Source: Asparagopsis taxiformis (Eukaryota > Rhodophyta > Florideophyceae > Bonnemaisoniales > Bonnemaisoniaceae). Taken from it: 64,000 nucleotides of DNA. Position numbers and translations under genes: made by a program. The DNA is taken from assembly GCA_030407315.1 (NCBI GenBank), contig JALQPE010002422.1, positions 124,001-188,000 of the forward strand, given 5' to 3'. Every line of letters begins with the position of its first letter. Positions within the stretch are counted from its first letter, which is position 1. The notes under the pieces are model-generated. The model was given only the letters and a program-made list of their open reading frames with translations, ran no database searches and was not told the origin of the DNA. Positions 33,048 through 43,813 of the stretch are shown piece by piece.

Positions 33048-33531
33048 ATTGAACAGTGGCTTAAGCCACTGTGCAATATAAATTCATCGCGTTGCGCAGC
33101 CTCCAGCGACGAATACTCTTGTTGGTGAACCATTTCGCTACCATCATCCATTGCATTTTCTAGCACACGAAACTCCTCTTCATGGTCATGTACATGAACT
33201 CCGTACCCCTGAGCGTGACCGTCAAGTGATAGTACCATGTTAGGATTGGAATCTATGTCCGCACTACGCACATTCGAGAAGAGATATTTGTATGCAACTG
33301 TTCGCCACGACTTTATGGACAACTACGGTAAAGCGTCGTTTGAACCCTCGGTAGAGAATTATCCGCAACAATAAAAGGAACCGATGCTTTCCATCAATGA
33401 TGATTCTAATGTGTATAGCCATACAAATATACTACATGAGTGTTCAAGTGGTACGACAGCTGGGACTGGGAACGTTAAGAGAGCTCTAGGGTAGGTAACA
33501 GACAATGAACTTGTGCGGGAGGACGGGTATT

Positions 33532-33712
33532 CAGGACAAGCTGTCAGAACTGTAATTACTCTGTTTTCTTACAGCAAAGTCATCGTTAAGGCGGATTTTT
33601 TTCTTCAGGACAAGCTGTCAAAACTGTAAGTTCTCTATTTTCTTACAGCAAAGTCATCGTTAAGGCGGATTTGCCTCTTCAGGACAAGCTGTCGGAACTG
33701 CTATTCAGTTTT
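33532..33712 (+). repeat. three ~74-bp direct repeats (CAGGACAAGCTGTC...)
   Basis: Copies begin near 33532, 33606 and 33680. Each carries a half-hairpin CTTACAGCAAAG, and two continue into GTCATCGTTAAGGCGGATTT. They lead directly into the full hairpin array. Confidence 0.7.
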
Positions 33713-34054
33713 CTTACAGCAAAGGCAGTTTACCCAGGTTGCTTACAGCAAAGTCATCGTTACGATGACTTTGCTGTAAGAAAACAAAACATTACAGCAA
33801 AGTCATCGTTACGATGACTTTGCTGTAAGAAAACAAAACATTACAGCAAAGTCATCGTTACGATGACTTTGCTGTAAGAAAACAAAACATTACAGCAAAG
33901 TCATCGTTACGATGACTTTACTGTAAGAAAACAAAACATTACAGCAAAGTCATCGTTACGATGACTTTGCTGTAAGAAAACAAAACATTACAGCAAAGTC
34001 ATCTTAACGATGACTTTGCTGTAAGAAACCATGGTAAACCAACCTCTCTGTAAG
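33713..34054. repeat. hairpin module 0 with six 49-bp tandem palindromes
   Basis: Outer ends are CTTACAGCAAAGGCAGTTTACC and its loose inverse ending CTGTAAG. Inside, six units start at 33743, 33792, 33841, 33890, 33939 and 33988, exactly 49 bp apart. Each unit has 17-bp arms TTACAGCAAAGTCATCG and CGATGACTTTGCTGTAA around a TTA (or TAA) centre. Confidence 0.9.
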
Positions 34055-34080
34055 CTTTCGAGAGGGACTGATGTTTCTCA

Positions 34081-34840
34081 CTCGGGAAGAAGAAGGAGAC
34101 GATTTCGGACCCCGCGAAAAAGGCTGCAAAGTGGTCTGGATGGGTTGGGGTGGTTCTAGGAAGCACTAAAACGTGTTTTAATTGCACTCAAAGCTTCTGG
34201 CTTGCGTAGTAGGGCTGGTAGAATTCATCGATTTTCGGTCACCAGATTGTTACAACTGGAGATGTGATGGTCAAAATTGAACTTTGTCCGAATGATGTGT
34301 AAGTGGTCTGTAAGGGTTGGAGTGGCTCTAGGGAGTACGGAAAAGTGTTCTATGAGTTCGTAAAGCTGCTGGCTTGCGCATTAGGGCTGACAGAATGCAT
34401 CGATTTTTGGTCACCAGATTCCCACAACTGGAGATGTGATGGCCAAAAGTGAACTTTGTCGGGACGAAGTGCAAGTGGTCTGGGAGGGTTGGAGTGAGTC
34501 TGGGGAGTACTGTAACCGGTTTTATTCGCCCTGAAAGCTGGTGGCTTGCGAGGTAGAGCTTCCGGAGTTCACTAATTTTTGCTCGCCAGATTCTCACAAC
34601 TGGAGATGTGATGGCCAAAATTGAACTTTGTCGGAACGAAGTGCAAGTGATCCGTAAGGGCTGGAGTGGCTCTAGGGAGTACGGAAAAGTGTTTTATGCT
34701 TCCGTAAAGCTGCGGACTTGCGTGGTAGGGATTCCAGAATGCATCGATTTTTGGTCACCAGACTCCCACAACTGGAGATGTGATAGCCAAAATTGAACTT
34801 TGTAAGAACGAAGTGCAAGTGTTCTGGATTCCTTCGAGTG
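34081..34840 (+). repeat. 172-bp tandem repeat, four to five copies
   Basis: The marker CAACTGGAGATGTGAT starts at 34253, 34425, 34597 and 34769, exactly 172 bp apart. Copies are diverged in sequence but not in length. An additional partial copy lies at the left. Confidence 0.9.
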
Positions 34841-35719
34841 GCCTGGAAGCGTACTCTGGACAAGTTTTCGGACCTTGAAGAGGCTCAACTGCACAATGCT
34901 GACATTGAAATGAAACATTCATATAGTCCATTTTTAACTAGAACTGCTGGAATGGATTGCGTAGCCTATAGAGGAGCAATGTAGTTATATAATAGAGCTA
35001 GAAGCATGCCTCCACAACCTATCTCTCATTTCTCTAGTTCTCCTTCATCATTCCAGTCTCCCTTCCTGTGACGCAATGCGCCTCTGGTGTCACTTCACAC
35101 GCCCCTCCTGTGCATTAAATACCTGTCTACCACTTCCGTATTCTACTCATACCACCGCCTTCATTTTACCCCATGCCTACCATCCTATCCTTTACATTCT
35201 GTCCTTCAATCCTAGGCTAACCTACTTCATAACCATCGATGTAAAGTGAATATCTAGATTCCTACCTACTTGAGAGTATAGTTTATTAGAACGGGAAACG
35301 GACGGTTTTGTATAGTCAATGTGCTACACAGCACCAGGAGTAGATTTTGCGCACCGATAATCTATGCTTGATATTGGAGAGACCAGCTTCTTGTAGCCTC
35401 GGGAAATGTGCAGGTAGTACCTTTCCAGAGGTCCTGGAGGTGTTCACACCAACTCTAGTCCATTTTAACGAGTTTGAGTTTCGACCGCCAGAATCTCTGT
35501 CGTGAGAAAATGCATTTTCCCACCACCATGGTGGTTGTAATTTTGCGTGCTCCTCTCGCAATACTGAAATTTTTAGGTAGTTCAGGCCGGGTGAACAAGA
35601 CACAGATCGCTCTTCAAAGCCGCCCAAAGCCGTCGAAACCATCCTTCCACAATGTTCTCGACTTCACAATTCCTATCTCACCCTTCCCAAGGTAAGAGAG
35701 GGACCAAGCTCCCCTGCCA

Positions 35720-36097
35720 CTTACAGCTGAGGCAATTTACCAGGGATGCTTACAGCAAAGTCATCGTTACGATGACTTTGCTGTAAGAAAAGAAGACATT
35801 ACAGTGGGCGAAGGATTTTACCGGGTAAAAAAATCACAAGGAATTTTTTACCGGGTAAAAAATCGTGGCTACTGTAATGAAACGTTTACTTACAGCAAAG
35901 TCATCGTTACGATGACTTTGCTGTAAGAAAAGGAAACATTACAGTGGGCGAAGAATTTTTACCGGGTAAAAAATCACCAAGAATTTTTTTACCGGGTAAA
36001 AAATCGTGCCTGCTGTAATGTTATCTTTTCTTACAGCAAAGTCATCGTAACGATGACTTTGCTGTCAGCACCCTCGGTAAACTGCCTCAGCTGTAAG
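35720..36097. repeat. hairpin module 1
   Basis: Inverted ends CTTACAGCTGAGGCA... and ...TGCCTCAGCTGTAAG. Contains three TTACAGCAAAGTCATCG palindromes alternating with four copies of the short near-palindrome TTTTTACCGGGTAAAAA. The ends look like those of a miniature inverted-repeat element that has expanded internally. Confidence 0.8.
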
Positions 36098-36776
36098 CGG
36101 TCTGGCTTCACCCTCTCTCTCATGTCTCTTGTCTTCCTTCATCCCAGCCTCCCTGCTATGTCGACTCCGGTGTCACTCCAGCCGACCCTTCGGTGAGTGT
36201 AATCCTTGTGTTTACCACCGCCATAGTCTACTCATACTATCCCTTCATGTTGCTGCATACCTAACCCCCCATCCTTCCTGATTGTCCTACAATCCTAGGC
36301 TAGCTTACTTACCAACTATATTGGTATAGAAGACAGCTAGATTCCGAGTAACAAAAATCTATATTGTACTAAAAAGGGCAATTTGGTGTGGTCACTGTGC
36401 CACATGGCACCAGGAATAGAATCTGGCGACGGATACCCTATGCTTGATCTCAGAGAGGACAGCTACGCCCATGCTCCGAAAACGTGCTGTCAGTACCTTC
36501 CAGACGTCGTGGAGGTGCTCACGCCAGCTCTAGTTCATTTTAGGGAGGTTGAGTTTCGACAGTCAGAATTTCACTCTTGCGAAAATTGTGTTTCATATTT
36601 TGTGCACTCCTGCCGCCGTACCAGATAGGGTACCCAGCCCAGACCGGGTGAGCACGACGCAGAGTGCTCCCCAACGCCGCCAACAGCCGTCCAAACCATC
36701 CCTTTGCCATGTTTTCTGGCTTCACAATTCCTTGCTCACCCTTCCCAAGGTGAGGGAGGGACCAAGCCCCCAGCCG

Positions 36777-36987
36777 CTTACAGCTGAGGCAGTTTACCAG
36801 GGATGCTTACAGCAAAGTCATCGTTACGATGACTTTGCTGTAAGAAAATGTTTTCATTACAGTGGCCGAAGAATTTTTTACCGGGTAAAGAAATCATGGC
36901 TACTGTAATGAAACCTTTCCTTACAGCAAAGTCATCGTAACGATGACTTTGCTGTAAGCATCCCTAGTAAACTGCTCCATCTGTAAG
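36777..36987. repeat. hairpin module 2
   Basis: Shortest version: CTTACAGCTGAGGCAGTTTACC end, two 37-nt palindromes, one TTTTTTACCGGGTAAA element, and a mirrored right end ending CTGTAAG. Confidence 0.8.
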
Positions 36988-37683
36988 CCGTTGGTCTCAA
37001 CCCTCGCTCTCATGTCTGTTGTCCTCCATCATCTCCACCTCCCTTCGCCCTGCGCACCACGTCTCTAGTGCCACTCTGCCCGCCCCTTTGGTGCATGAAA
37101 TACTTCTCTACCACTGCCATAGTCTTCACATACTACTGCCTCTATACTTCTGCATGCCCACCCTTCCTTCTTCCTCTCCTGTGCTAGGCCCAGAGCATAT
37201 CCAACTTCCTGAACATCATTGTACAGTGAGGAAGTAGAATACTAACTAGATGGCTAGAGTACACTGCAAATGTAAGTAGCTATGGTTGGGGTGGTACCCA
37301 GCACCCTACCTCCTCCATGAGTAAGCTTTGGTCGCAGAACTGCTATGCTCGATTTCGGTGAGGAAAGCCCCTCGCATGCTCAGGAAAATTTCTGATAGCA
37401 CCTTTCCAGCAGTCTTGGATGTACTCCAGACCTGTTCTAGCTCTTTTCAGCGAGGTCGGATTTCGGCCGCCCGAGTCTCTGCCGTGAGAAAATGGTGGCA
37501 CAAATTTTGTGCACTCTTGCTGCCATACTATGTGTTGCATCCAGCTCAGACCCGGTTGAGCGTAACACAGAGTGCTCGCCAGAGCCATGAACACTAGTCG
37601 AAACAAACCGCTCGCGATGTTCCCGACTTCACACTTCCCCTCCTATCCTTCCCAAGGTGGGAGAGTGACTAAACTCCCAAACG

Positions 37684-38165
37684 CTTACAGCAGAAGCCGT
37701 TTACAAGGGATGCTTACAGCAAAGTCATCGTTACGATGACTTTGCTGTAAGGAAAGGTCTCCATTACAGTGGCCGAAGAATTTTTTACCGGGTAAAAAAT
37801 TGCAGCTGCTGTAATGAAACGTTTCCTTACAGCAAAGTCATCGTAACGATGGCTTTCCTGTAAGGAAACGTTGCCATTACAGTGACTGGAGAATTTTTAC
37901 CGGGTAAAAAATCACCAAGAATTTTTACCAGGTACAAAATCACCAAGAAATTTTTACCAGGTAAAAAAATCCTGGCTGCTGTGAGGAAACATTGCTATCG
38001 CAGTGACCGAATAGTTTTTACCGGGTAAAAAAATTACCAAAAAGTTTTTTCCAGGGTAAAAATCGTGGCTGCTGTAATATTTTGTTGCCTCACAGCAAAG
38101 TCATCGCTGCGATCGTTACCATGACTTTTCTGTCGGCGCTCCGCCGAAACTGCCCCCTCCGTAAG
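37684..38165. repeat. hairpin module 3
   Basis: Same architecture as the others, longer and more decayed: diverged TTACAGCAAAGTCATCG palindromes and about five ACCGGGTAAAA or ACCAGGTAAAA elements. Confidence 0.75.
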
Positions 38166-38462
38166 CCTTCCTGATCCTCTCAATTTTGCAGACGAAGACG
38201 ACTGCGTCATTACGCTCATCGCCTTCTTGTTCTATTCCAGTGCCACCCGCCATCGTTTCCTCTCTTGCTCATAAGGAGCTCAGTATTTTATATCTCCTGC
38301 GATACAATACTTCACTCTCGAGCTGGAAGGAATGCATAAAGGCAACTTCTCAAATAGTTTTTCAGCAAATGTGCCGTCTGAAAGGGAGTTTTCTTGCTCA
38401 TCAGTGAAAAGTAGTGCTTCTTCTCCAGTCGTTCGTTTCCCTGCAGTGAATCTCCTATTCTT

Positions 38463-38997
38463 TTACCGGGGAGGCTCAGTCTCATTGTTTTTATCAGGCA
38501 TACCGGGTTCAGAGAATCTTGGGTTATCTTCTTCGCTTCTTATCCAACCTGGACTTGTTTTCATTCGACTCCGTTCTCTGTCCTCTTCGGCCTTGGTAAG
38601 ATGAATTGCCTTTGTCCCCGCAGCATATTCCAGTTTGTCATCGAAACTGTTTGTAAACATCCCGTTCTTGGTTCTCAGACTGCTTCTGTCTATCAAGTCG
38701 TCATGAAAGTCAACAAGGATGAATAAAATGCGCTCTTCAATGCGATGATGAGTATCCCCGACCCCTTTCAAGTTTTCTGCTACCAAATCTGTTCGCACGA
38801 ATTGCTCCATCGTTGCAGACTTCTTCAACCACTTGTGAAAAACCTCTGACATTCACTTTGCGAGGGTCAACTTGCATTTCAGGCGAACTGTACTGCGCAG
38901 TAGTGATGATTGTCTCGCTAGCTGAGGGAGAATTAATCTTCTCTGCTACTTCTCTGCCACTACATTCAACCGTTACGAAACCTTTCGAGGGTTTCAT
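38463..38997 (-). pseudogene. unknown coding remnant inside the CACTA-ended element
   Basis: Two minus-strand frames follow each other: KPSKGFVTVECSGREVAEKI onward (38737-38997), then ILFILVDFHDDLIDRSSLR and LTKAEEDRERSRMKTS (38463-38852). They read like one hydrophilic protein broken by a frameshift near 38.75-38.85 kb. No family recognised. It could be a remnant of a transposon protein. Confidence 0.3.
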
Positions 38998-38999
38998 TC

Positions 39000-40655
39000 G
39001 ATCAGATGAACTGGTTCACCACAATGATTTGTCCTATGCTTATTACTTTCTGCTGAATTATTGCTATTATATCCGGGCTGGACCTACTCAAAATGGTTTT
39101 GCTATCTTGTATCGCATTCCCTCAAGACAAACCTGTCAAAGACGTATCCATTTACGTTTATTACACGGTGATGCTCTAAGCACTAATACCGAATCTGATT
39201 TTCTCATACACGTAGTTCCTAGTTGTATACTCTACCATATTCTAGGCCCTATTCACAAGGTGAAAACATGATCTCTCGTTTAATCGTACTCGGTGTGATA
39301 TCTTAAATTAGCATATATTTATTTATTAAAATGCAGATTCACTGCTCGCTTGCAACATGAAAATTATAAAATTTCTTCCACACTGCTATTTCCTAACCGC
39401 CACCATCTACGTGGCCCGCTTTGACTGCCTGCCAAGTGTGCTCAGAGTATGTAATGACGTCATCTATATATACCAGCCACATCATCACTGGAAGCGCGGA
39501 CTCCTCGTCCAGGAAAGTGCGCCATTTTTCTTACTCCTCACCTCCCCCTTTTCTGTAGGCCCCATATGCTAGTGTTTTTCCTATATTTCTGTAGTGATGA
39601 CGTCATTCTAGACCATAAAAGGCGGTCGAAGATGCGATCATGTGGGACTGTTCTGCCAGATCATGTGCTTCTAAGCGTAATTCACACCCTAGGCTTCGTT
39701 TTTCTGGGCCTCACATCGCACCGCTCTGTTTTAAATTTATCCCTCTATTGTTCTCCTACACGTCCTTTCCGCCCGCAGAGTACTACTTAAACGACAGATT
39801 CTGGAAATCCCTGTTTCCATCTCTGTATCCTCCGGCAACAAAGCAACAATAACTACACTTTGGAAGCGGTATAGATATCAATACTGCTTCCAAAGCGTGA
39901 TTATTGTTTCTTTTTTCCGACGGATATGGAGATGGAAATGTGGAAACGTATCATATGGTACGTTTCCACATTTCACGCCACTAACCCAGTATCCTATTTG
40001 TTTTCACTTCCTCAGGTTTTCAGTCGGTGAATTTTCCACTTCTTCTTTCATTCATCTTTCTCTCTTACTCGTTCTCCATTTCTTTTCTGCTCTTCCTGTG
40101 AGTACATATTTCGATTTGGGATACAATGGTATTCGTTATGGTATGTTAGTCTCCTAATCACCATTAATTTACAACTCCAATTCAACGTCACTAACTTGTT
40201 TCCTTTCCCTACATCATTTTTCTCTTCTTCTCTTTCTTTCTTAGTTCATTCATGCAGCTCAATCAATTGATGGATTTGTAGGCTTTTCTAGTAGTTTTAG
40301 TTTTACTCGTCAGAATAGTGTTAGTTGTAGTAGAAGCAGTTTTAACATAGGGATAGTTTACTCTCAATGTAGCCTGCGCAAATAAACAAATACAGAGTGA
40401 AGCTTCCCATATCGCACCCTCTTAGATTGCTACCTATCCTACCGCGTATACCTCTCGCTAGATCATAGTCACTACGAAATAAAAATTCCTAGCCGTACTA
40501 TTCTGTCCATTCCCATATGAATACCGTCCATGCCCCATCCTCATAGCGCTAGAACTGCCTTCCTCTACCCCAGAAAGATGCCCACGACAGCGTGACGCTC
40601 CATCTCATCCACCACTCCCAGACACCGAATTTTACTATATCAGGACACTACTTTT
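39000..40655. other. no gene seen; two hairpins near 39.9 kb
   Basis: About 1.65 kb of AT-rich sequence without convincing coding. An imperfect hairpin lies at 39848-39906 (arms around CACTTTGGAAGC / GCTTCCAAAGCGTG). A perfect 16-bp-arm hairpin (GAAATGTGGAAACGTA, 8-nt loop) lies at 39935-39974. Confidence 0.5.
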
Positions 40656-41232
40656 ACTGTCTCCAGGTGCTGCCCAGGGCAGCACGAAATACTGTCTCCA
40701 GGTGCTGCCCAGGGCAGCACAAAGTATTGTCTACAGGTGCTGCCCAGGGCAGCACGAAATACTGTCTACAGGTACTGCCCAGGGCAGCACAAAGTACTGT
40801 CTACAGGTACTGCCCAGGACAATGAAAATCACTGTCTCCAGGTACTGCCCAGGACAGTGAAAATCACTGTCTCCAGGTACTGCCCAGGACAGTGCACCGT
40901 GTTGGTTCCATCTATTGTCCCAGGCAGCGTATTTCACTATCCGGCCATGTTGCCTTGGCCAATACAAAACACTATCCGCCAACACTGCCCAGTACAGTAA
41001 ATTACATCATATCCAACTATTGAATAAATCATTAATTTTTACTGTCTCCATTCACTGCCTCAGACAGTACTGTGAGACAGTGTTTTTTACTGTCTGCAGA
41101 CAGTGTTCCGTACTGTCTGCCAGACAGTACAAATCACTGTCTCCAAGTGTGGCATTAATTTTCATTTGCCGCATAGTGATTTTTACTGTCTCAGACAGTA
41201 AAAATCACTGTCTCGCAGTACTGTCTGAGGCC
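40656..41232 (+). repeat. right subterminal array: 35-bp palindromic repeats and ACTGTC motifs
   Basis: Seven 35-bp units from 40656 to about 40900, each ACTGTCTCCAGG plus the palindrome GTGCTGCCCAGGGCAGCAC or a decayed form, then two or three more diverged units. The last 200 bp carry ACTGTC/GACAGT pairs like those at the left end of the element. Confidence 0.85.
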
Positions 41233-41252
41233 CCCTTTTCAACACCGTAGTG

Positions 41253-41577
41253 CCGATCGATGCTTGTCCCCTTTCCCTCCCGGCACATTGCCAATACCTA
41301 TTTAGCCACGATGGAATCGCATTACAGTGCAAACACTGTTCGTAACGTCCCCGAATGGGAAAGGGCCTTGTGGGTCGCGCGTATGGACCCGTTGGTTCGA
41401 ACTGGCACGCGGCCAACGGACCACGTGAACGATCGTTCACTGCACACGTGTGCCGAATGCGCGCGTGCATGCGCCAGCAATGCTCGTACATTGCTGTCGC
41501 CGGTCGTGTCCGCCGAAATTCGAATTCTGCGGAAAGTCGCGAATAATTGCAATTTCGGAATTGCCACGTATACTACA
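41253..41577. mobile_element. family B LTR copy 2, right part
   Basis: Continues the LTR interrupted at 26758 and ends CGTATACTACA at 41577 like the intact copy. The 5 bp outside the two ends (CTATC at 26383-26387, GTGAA at 41578-41582) do not match, unlike the clean solo LTR at 23399. The original element was therefore either full-length or has been rearranged. Confidence 0.85.
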
Positions 41578-41689
41578 GTGAAGGGTGTGCCGGTGGTGCT
41601 GGCACACTGAAATCACAGTGTAAACTGTCAGCTGTAGTGTACAATTCAGTGTACCACTGGTGTCACGTGCCACGTGTTCAGTGATTGGA

Positions 41690-42404
41690 CTTCTGTTAGA
41701 ATAAATAGTCCAAAACAGTTTGGAAATAAAGGAATTGGGTAAAGTGCCCAAAATTGGAGGTGAAACACCGTGCTGTAAGCGTTTCGCCAAGTGGAATTGC
41801 ACTGCACCGACCCTGTTCACTTTCTGATTCAGTTTTTGACTGGTTACTCTGCTGGATCAGCTTCCCTTTCCCCAATACCACGTGTCACTGGTGGTGCGTG
41901 TGCCCTTCTATCAGGTATTTTCGGGTACCTGGTGTCCGGCTGTCGAGCGACTACTCCTCTCCCGCTGTATCAGTGTATCTCTGTATGCATCGCTGTACCA
42001 GCGCCCGCCATACTCCATAGGGCTCCCCTTTCTTCTTACATTTTCCCTAAGCACGGCCATCTGCTCGTGTCTTCTTACACAAGTCACTCATCCCTGTTGT
42101 GCCTGTTGTCCTCCCTTCTTCCCTATTAGGGTCGGTGATTCACCATCCTTTCGGTGCACCACCATGACCCACCATGTGACCACAGGATTCTATACGGATC
42201 GTCTTTGTGGCCTTACAACGCACACTAAGGCAGGCGATTCGCCTTTGCTGTGCCACACTCGACTCGAGCCTAGCTACCGGGCCAGGAGGGCTCGAACACC
42301 GTGTTCGAGCCCTCCTGGCCCGAGAGGTGACCTCTCGGTGGCTCGCCTATTCGGCTTACAGCCGAGTCTGTCCTTTTTCGAATCGACAAATCCATTGCAC
42401 TACA
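41690..42404 (-). mobile_element. LTR-like sequence, family C copy 1
   Basis: Read on the minus strand it starts TGTAGTGCAATG at 42404 and is homologous, in inverse orientation, to the sequence from 42421 onward (shared GGTGTTCGAGCCCTCCTG and TGTAAGGCCACA blocks). The far end is not defined. Contains a 22-bp-arm palindrome at 42278-42322. Confidence 0.5.
42278..42322. repeat. 22-bp-arm perfect palindrome
   Basis: Arms CGGGCCAGGAGGGCTCGAAC... and its exact reverse complement around a single C at 42300. Expected to form a very stable hairpin in RNA or single-stranded DNA. Confidence 0.85.
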
Positions 42405-42420
42405 CATCTAGGTAGAATAT

Positions 42421-43500
42421 TGTAGTGCAATGCCCGAGCTGTCGATTCGACTTAGGGTAGTGAGCCGATTCGGCTAAGCACCGCGAGGTGTTCGAGCCCT
42501 CCTGTCTCGGTAGTCAGGCTCAGGGTAGAGGTGGTAGAGCTAAGGCGGATTGCCTGTTTGACTGTGGGCTGTAAGGCCACACAGAAGATACGTCGAGAAT
42601 CTTGGTTCAAGTGATACTGCTATGCAGGTGAGAGGTTGGCTTGTCAGGTCAGCCCTAAAGGAGTAGAAGGGATAGCGCAAACACTGGATCAGTGGTACAC
42701 TTAAGTGGTAGTGTGTGACGGTGATACAACTGGTGTCAACGGACACTTAGTGTGTGAGGGGAATGACCAACGGTCGAGAAGGAGATGGAGGGGAGCTGAT
42801 ACAGCGTGAATGGTGGTCCACCAAGCACGTGAGGGAACCTGGTAGGTGGAAAAGGGTGAGTGGGCACGTGCACCACGGGTGGCACGTGCAGGGAAGAGAC
42901 CCTGAAAGGGCAGAGAAGTTGATACAGCGAGACGGCGATGCCGGAGGCGCTGGTCCAGCGGCAAGAGTAAGGCCTGACTTGTGCCATGCAGTATATCCAC
43001 AGGCGGAGTAGGCAAGAGGTTACTGCGATCCGCAGGATGGGAGCGAAGCGACACGATCAGGTCCGGTGGTACACCAAGAGGCCGAAGACCCGATAGAGGG
43101 GCACGCGCGCCACAGGTCGCGCGTGGCAAAGGAGCAATGCAGATACAGTAGGTGAAAGCCAAAAGGCAAACGCTGGATCAGCGACGAACGAGTACCGGAA
43201 GGGTGCCAAGCACTATACTCAAGGGAGAAGCAGACTAGATGAGACGGCGGAACGCACCTTGGGAGCAAAATGACACCCGAACTTCCGGTAACTTTACAAT
43301 CGAAGGACTTGGCGATTCGCCGTCGAATAAATAGTATGTTACAGCACTGCGGGTAACCCTAAGTGTCGTTCTACGGTTGTGAATGGGTAGGCTAGATACT
43401 GGTACAGTAAGGCGGTCGGAAAACCCTAAATGAGTGGGGTGGCCGGCAGGGTATATACACTGTAAGTGTGAAGTGGGATAGTCAGTGTTAGTGTCCATTA
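42421..43500 (+). mobile_element. LTR-like sequence, family C copy 2
   Basis: Starts TGTAGTGCAATG, the same tip as copy 1, on the opposite strand and only 16 bp away. The right border is uncertain. A TATA-type TATAAATAC at about 43555 and coding remnants from 43814 follow on the same strand. Confidence 0.45.
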
Positions 43501-43813
43501 AAATTTATCACTGTTTCTCCGTGTGACACGGCCGGTGTTATACCGTGGTCAGGGTATAAATACACCAAATTTTTGGAAAATAAAAGTTCCAAATTACAAA
43601 ATTTGTTTTGCGTCGTATCATGCAAGGCGATCCGCCACGTGGCATTGCACCACACTCCCCTCCGCTCAGACGAGCGCCGGTGGTGGAAGCACAAGAATAT
43701 ACCGTCGAACTGTCGTCAACTCTCCAATCAAGTACTGCTCTGTGGTTTGTCCAGGGGAGGTGAACTAGTTTTCCTATGCCCTGCCAGTTCAGAGTAATCT
43801 ACCCTTTTTGCGA

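Larger units (their letters stand above)
34990..38165 (+). repeat. large composite tandem repeat, about 0.9-1.1 kb per unit, three copies
   Basis: Each unit has about 0.7 kb of related spacer (beginning CTCTCATTTCTCTAGTTCTCC or CTCTCATGTCT-like, with CCCTTCCCAAGGT near its end) followed by a hairpin module. Spacers are 34990-35719, 36098-36776 and 36988-37683; modules are listed separately. No coding signal. Confidence 0.75.
26759..41252. mobile_element. 14.5-kb DNA transposon with CACTA...TAGTG ends
   Basis: Perfect 14-bp inverted ends CACTACGGTGTTGA (26759-26772) and TCAACACCGTAGTG (41239-41252) sit inside one family B LTR. Removing the element and one copy of the flanking CC restores the same length as the intact LTR at 23399, which proves the borders and gives a 2-bp target duplication. 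CACTA/TAGTG tips and dense subterminal repeats are marks of the EnSpm/CACTA (CMC) superfamily, in which 2-4 bp duplications occur. No transposase was recognised inside, so it is non-autonomous. The cargo is a row of decayed host genes and large repeat arrays. Confidence 0.8.

Noticed and set aside
33743..34028. regularly spaced repeats resembling a CRISPR array
   Set aside because: The units are contiguous 49-bp palindromic tandem repeats with constant, not variable, intervening sequence, in a eukaryotic transposon. No cas genes.
26759..41252. possibility that this is simply host DNA between two separate LTRs
   Set aside because: The two LTR parts are complementary halves that join at one point, and perfect inverted CACTA tips lie exactly at the join. 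Two independent truncations would not give this.
41882..42415. 177-codon plus-strand frame
   Set aside because: It runs through LTR-like sequence and a perfect palindrome. Low-complexity translation with no family resemblance.
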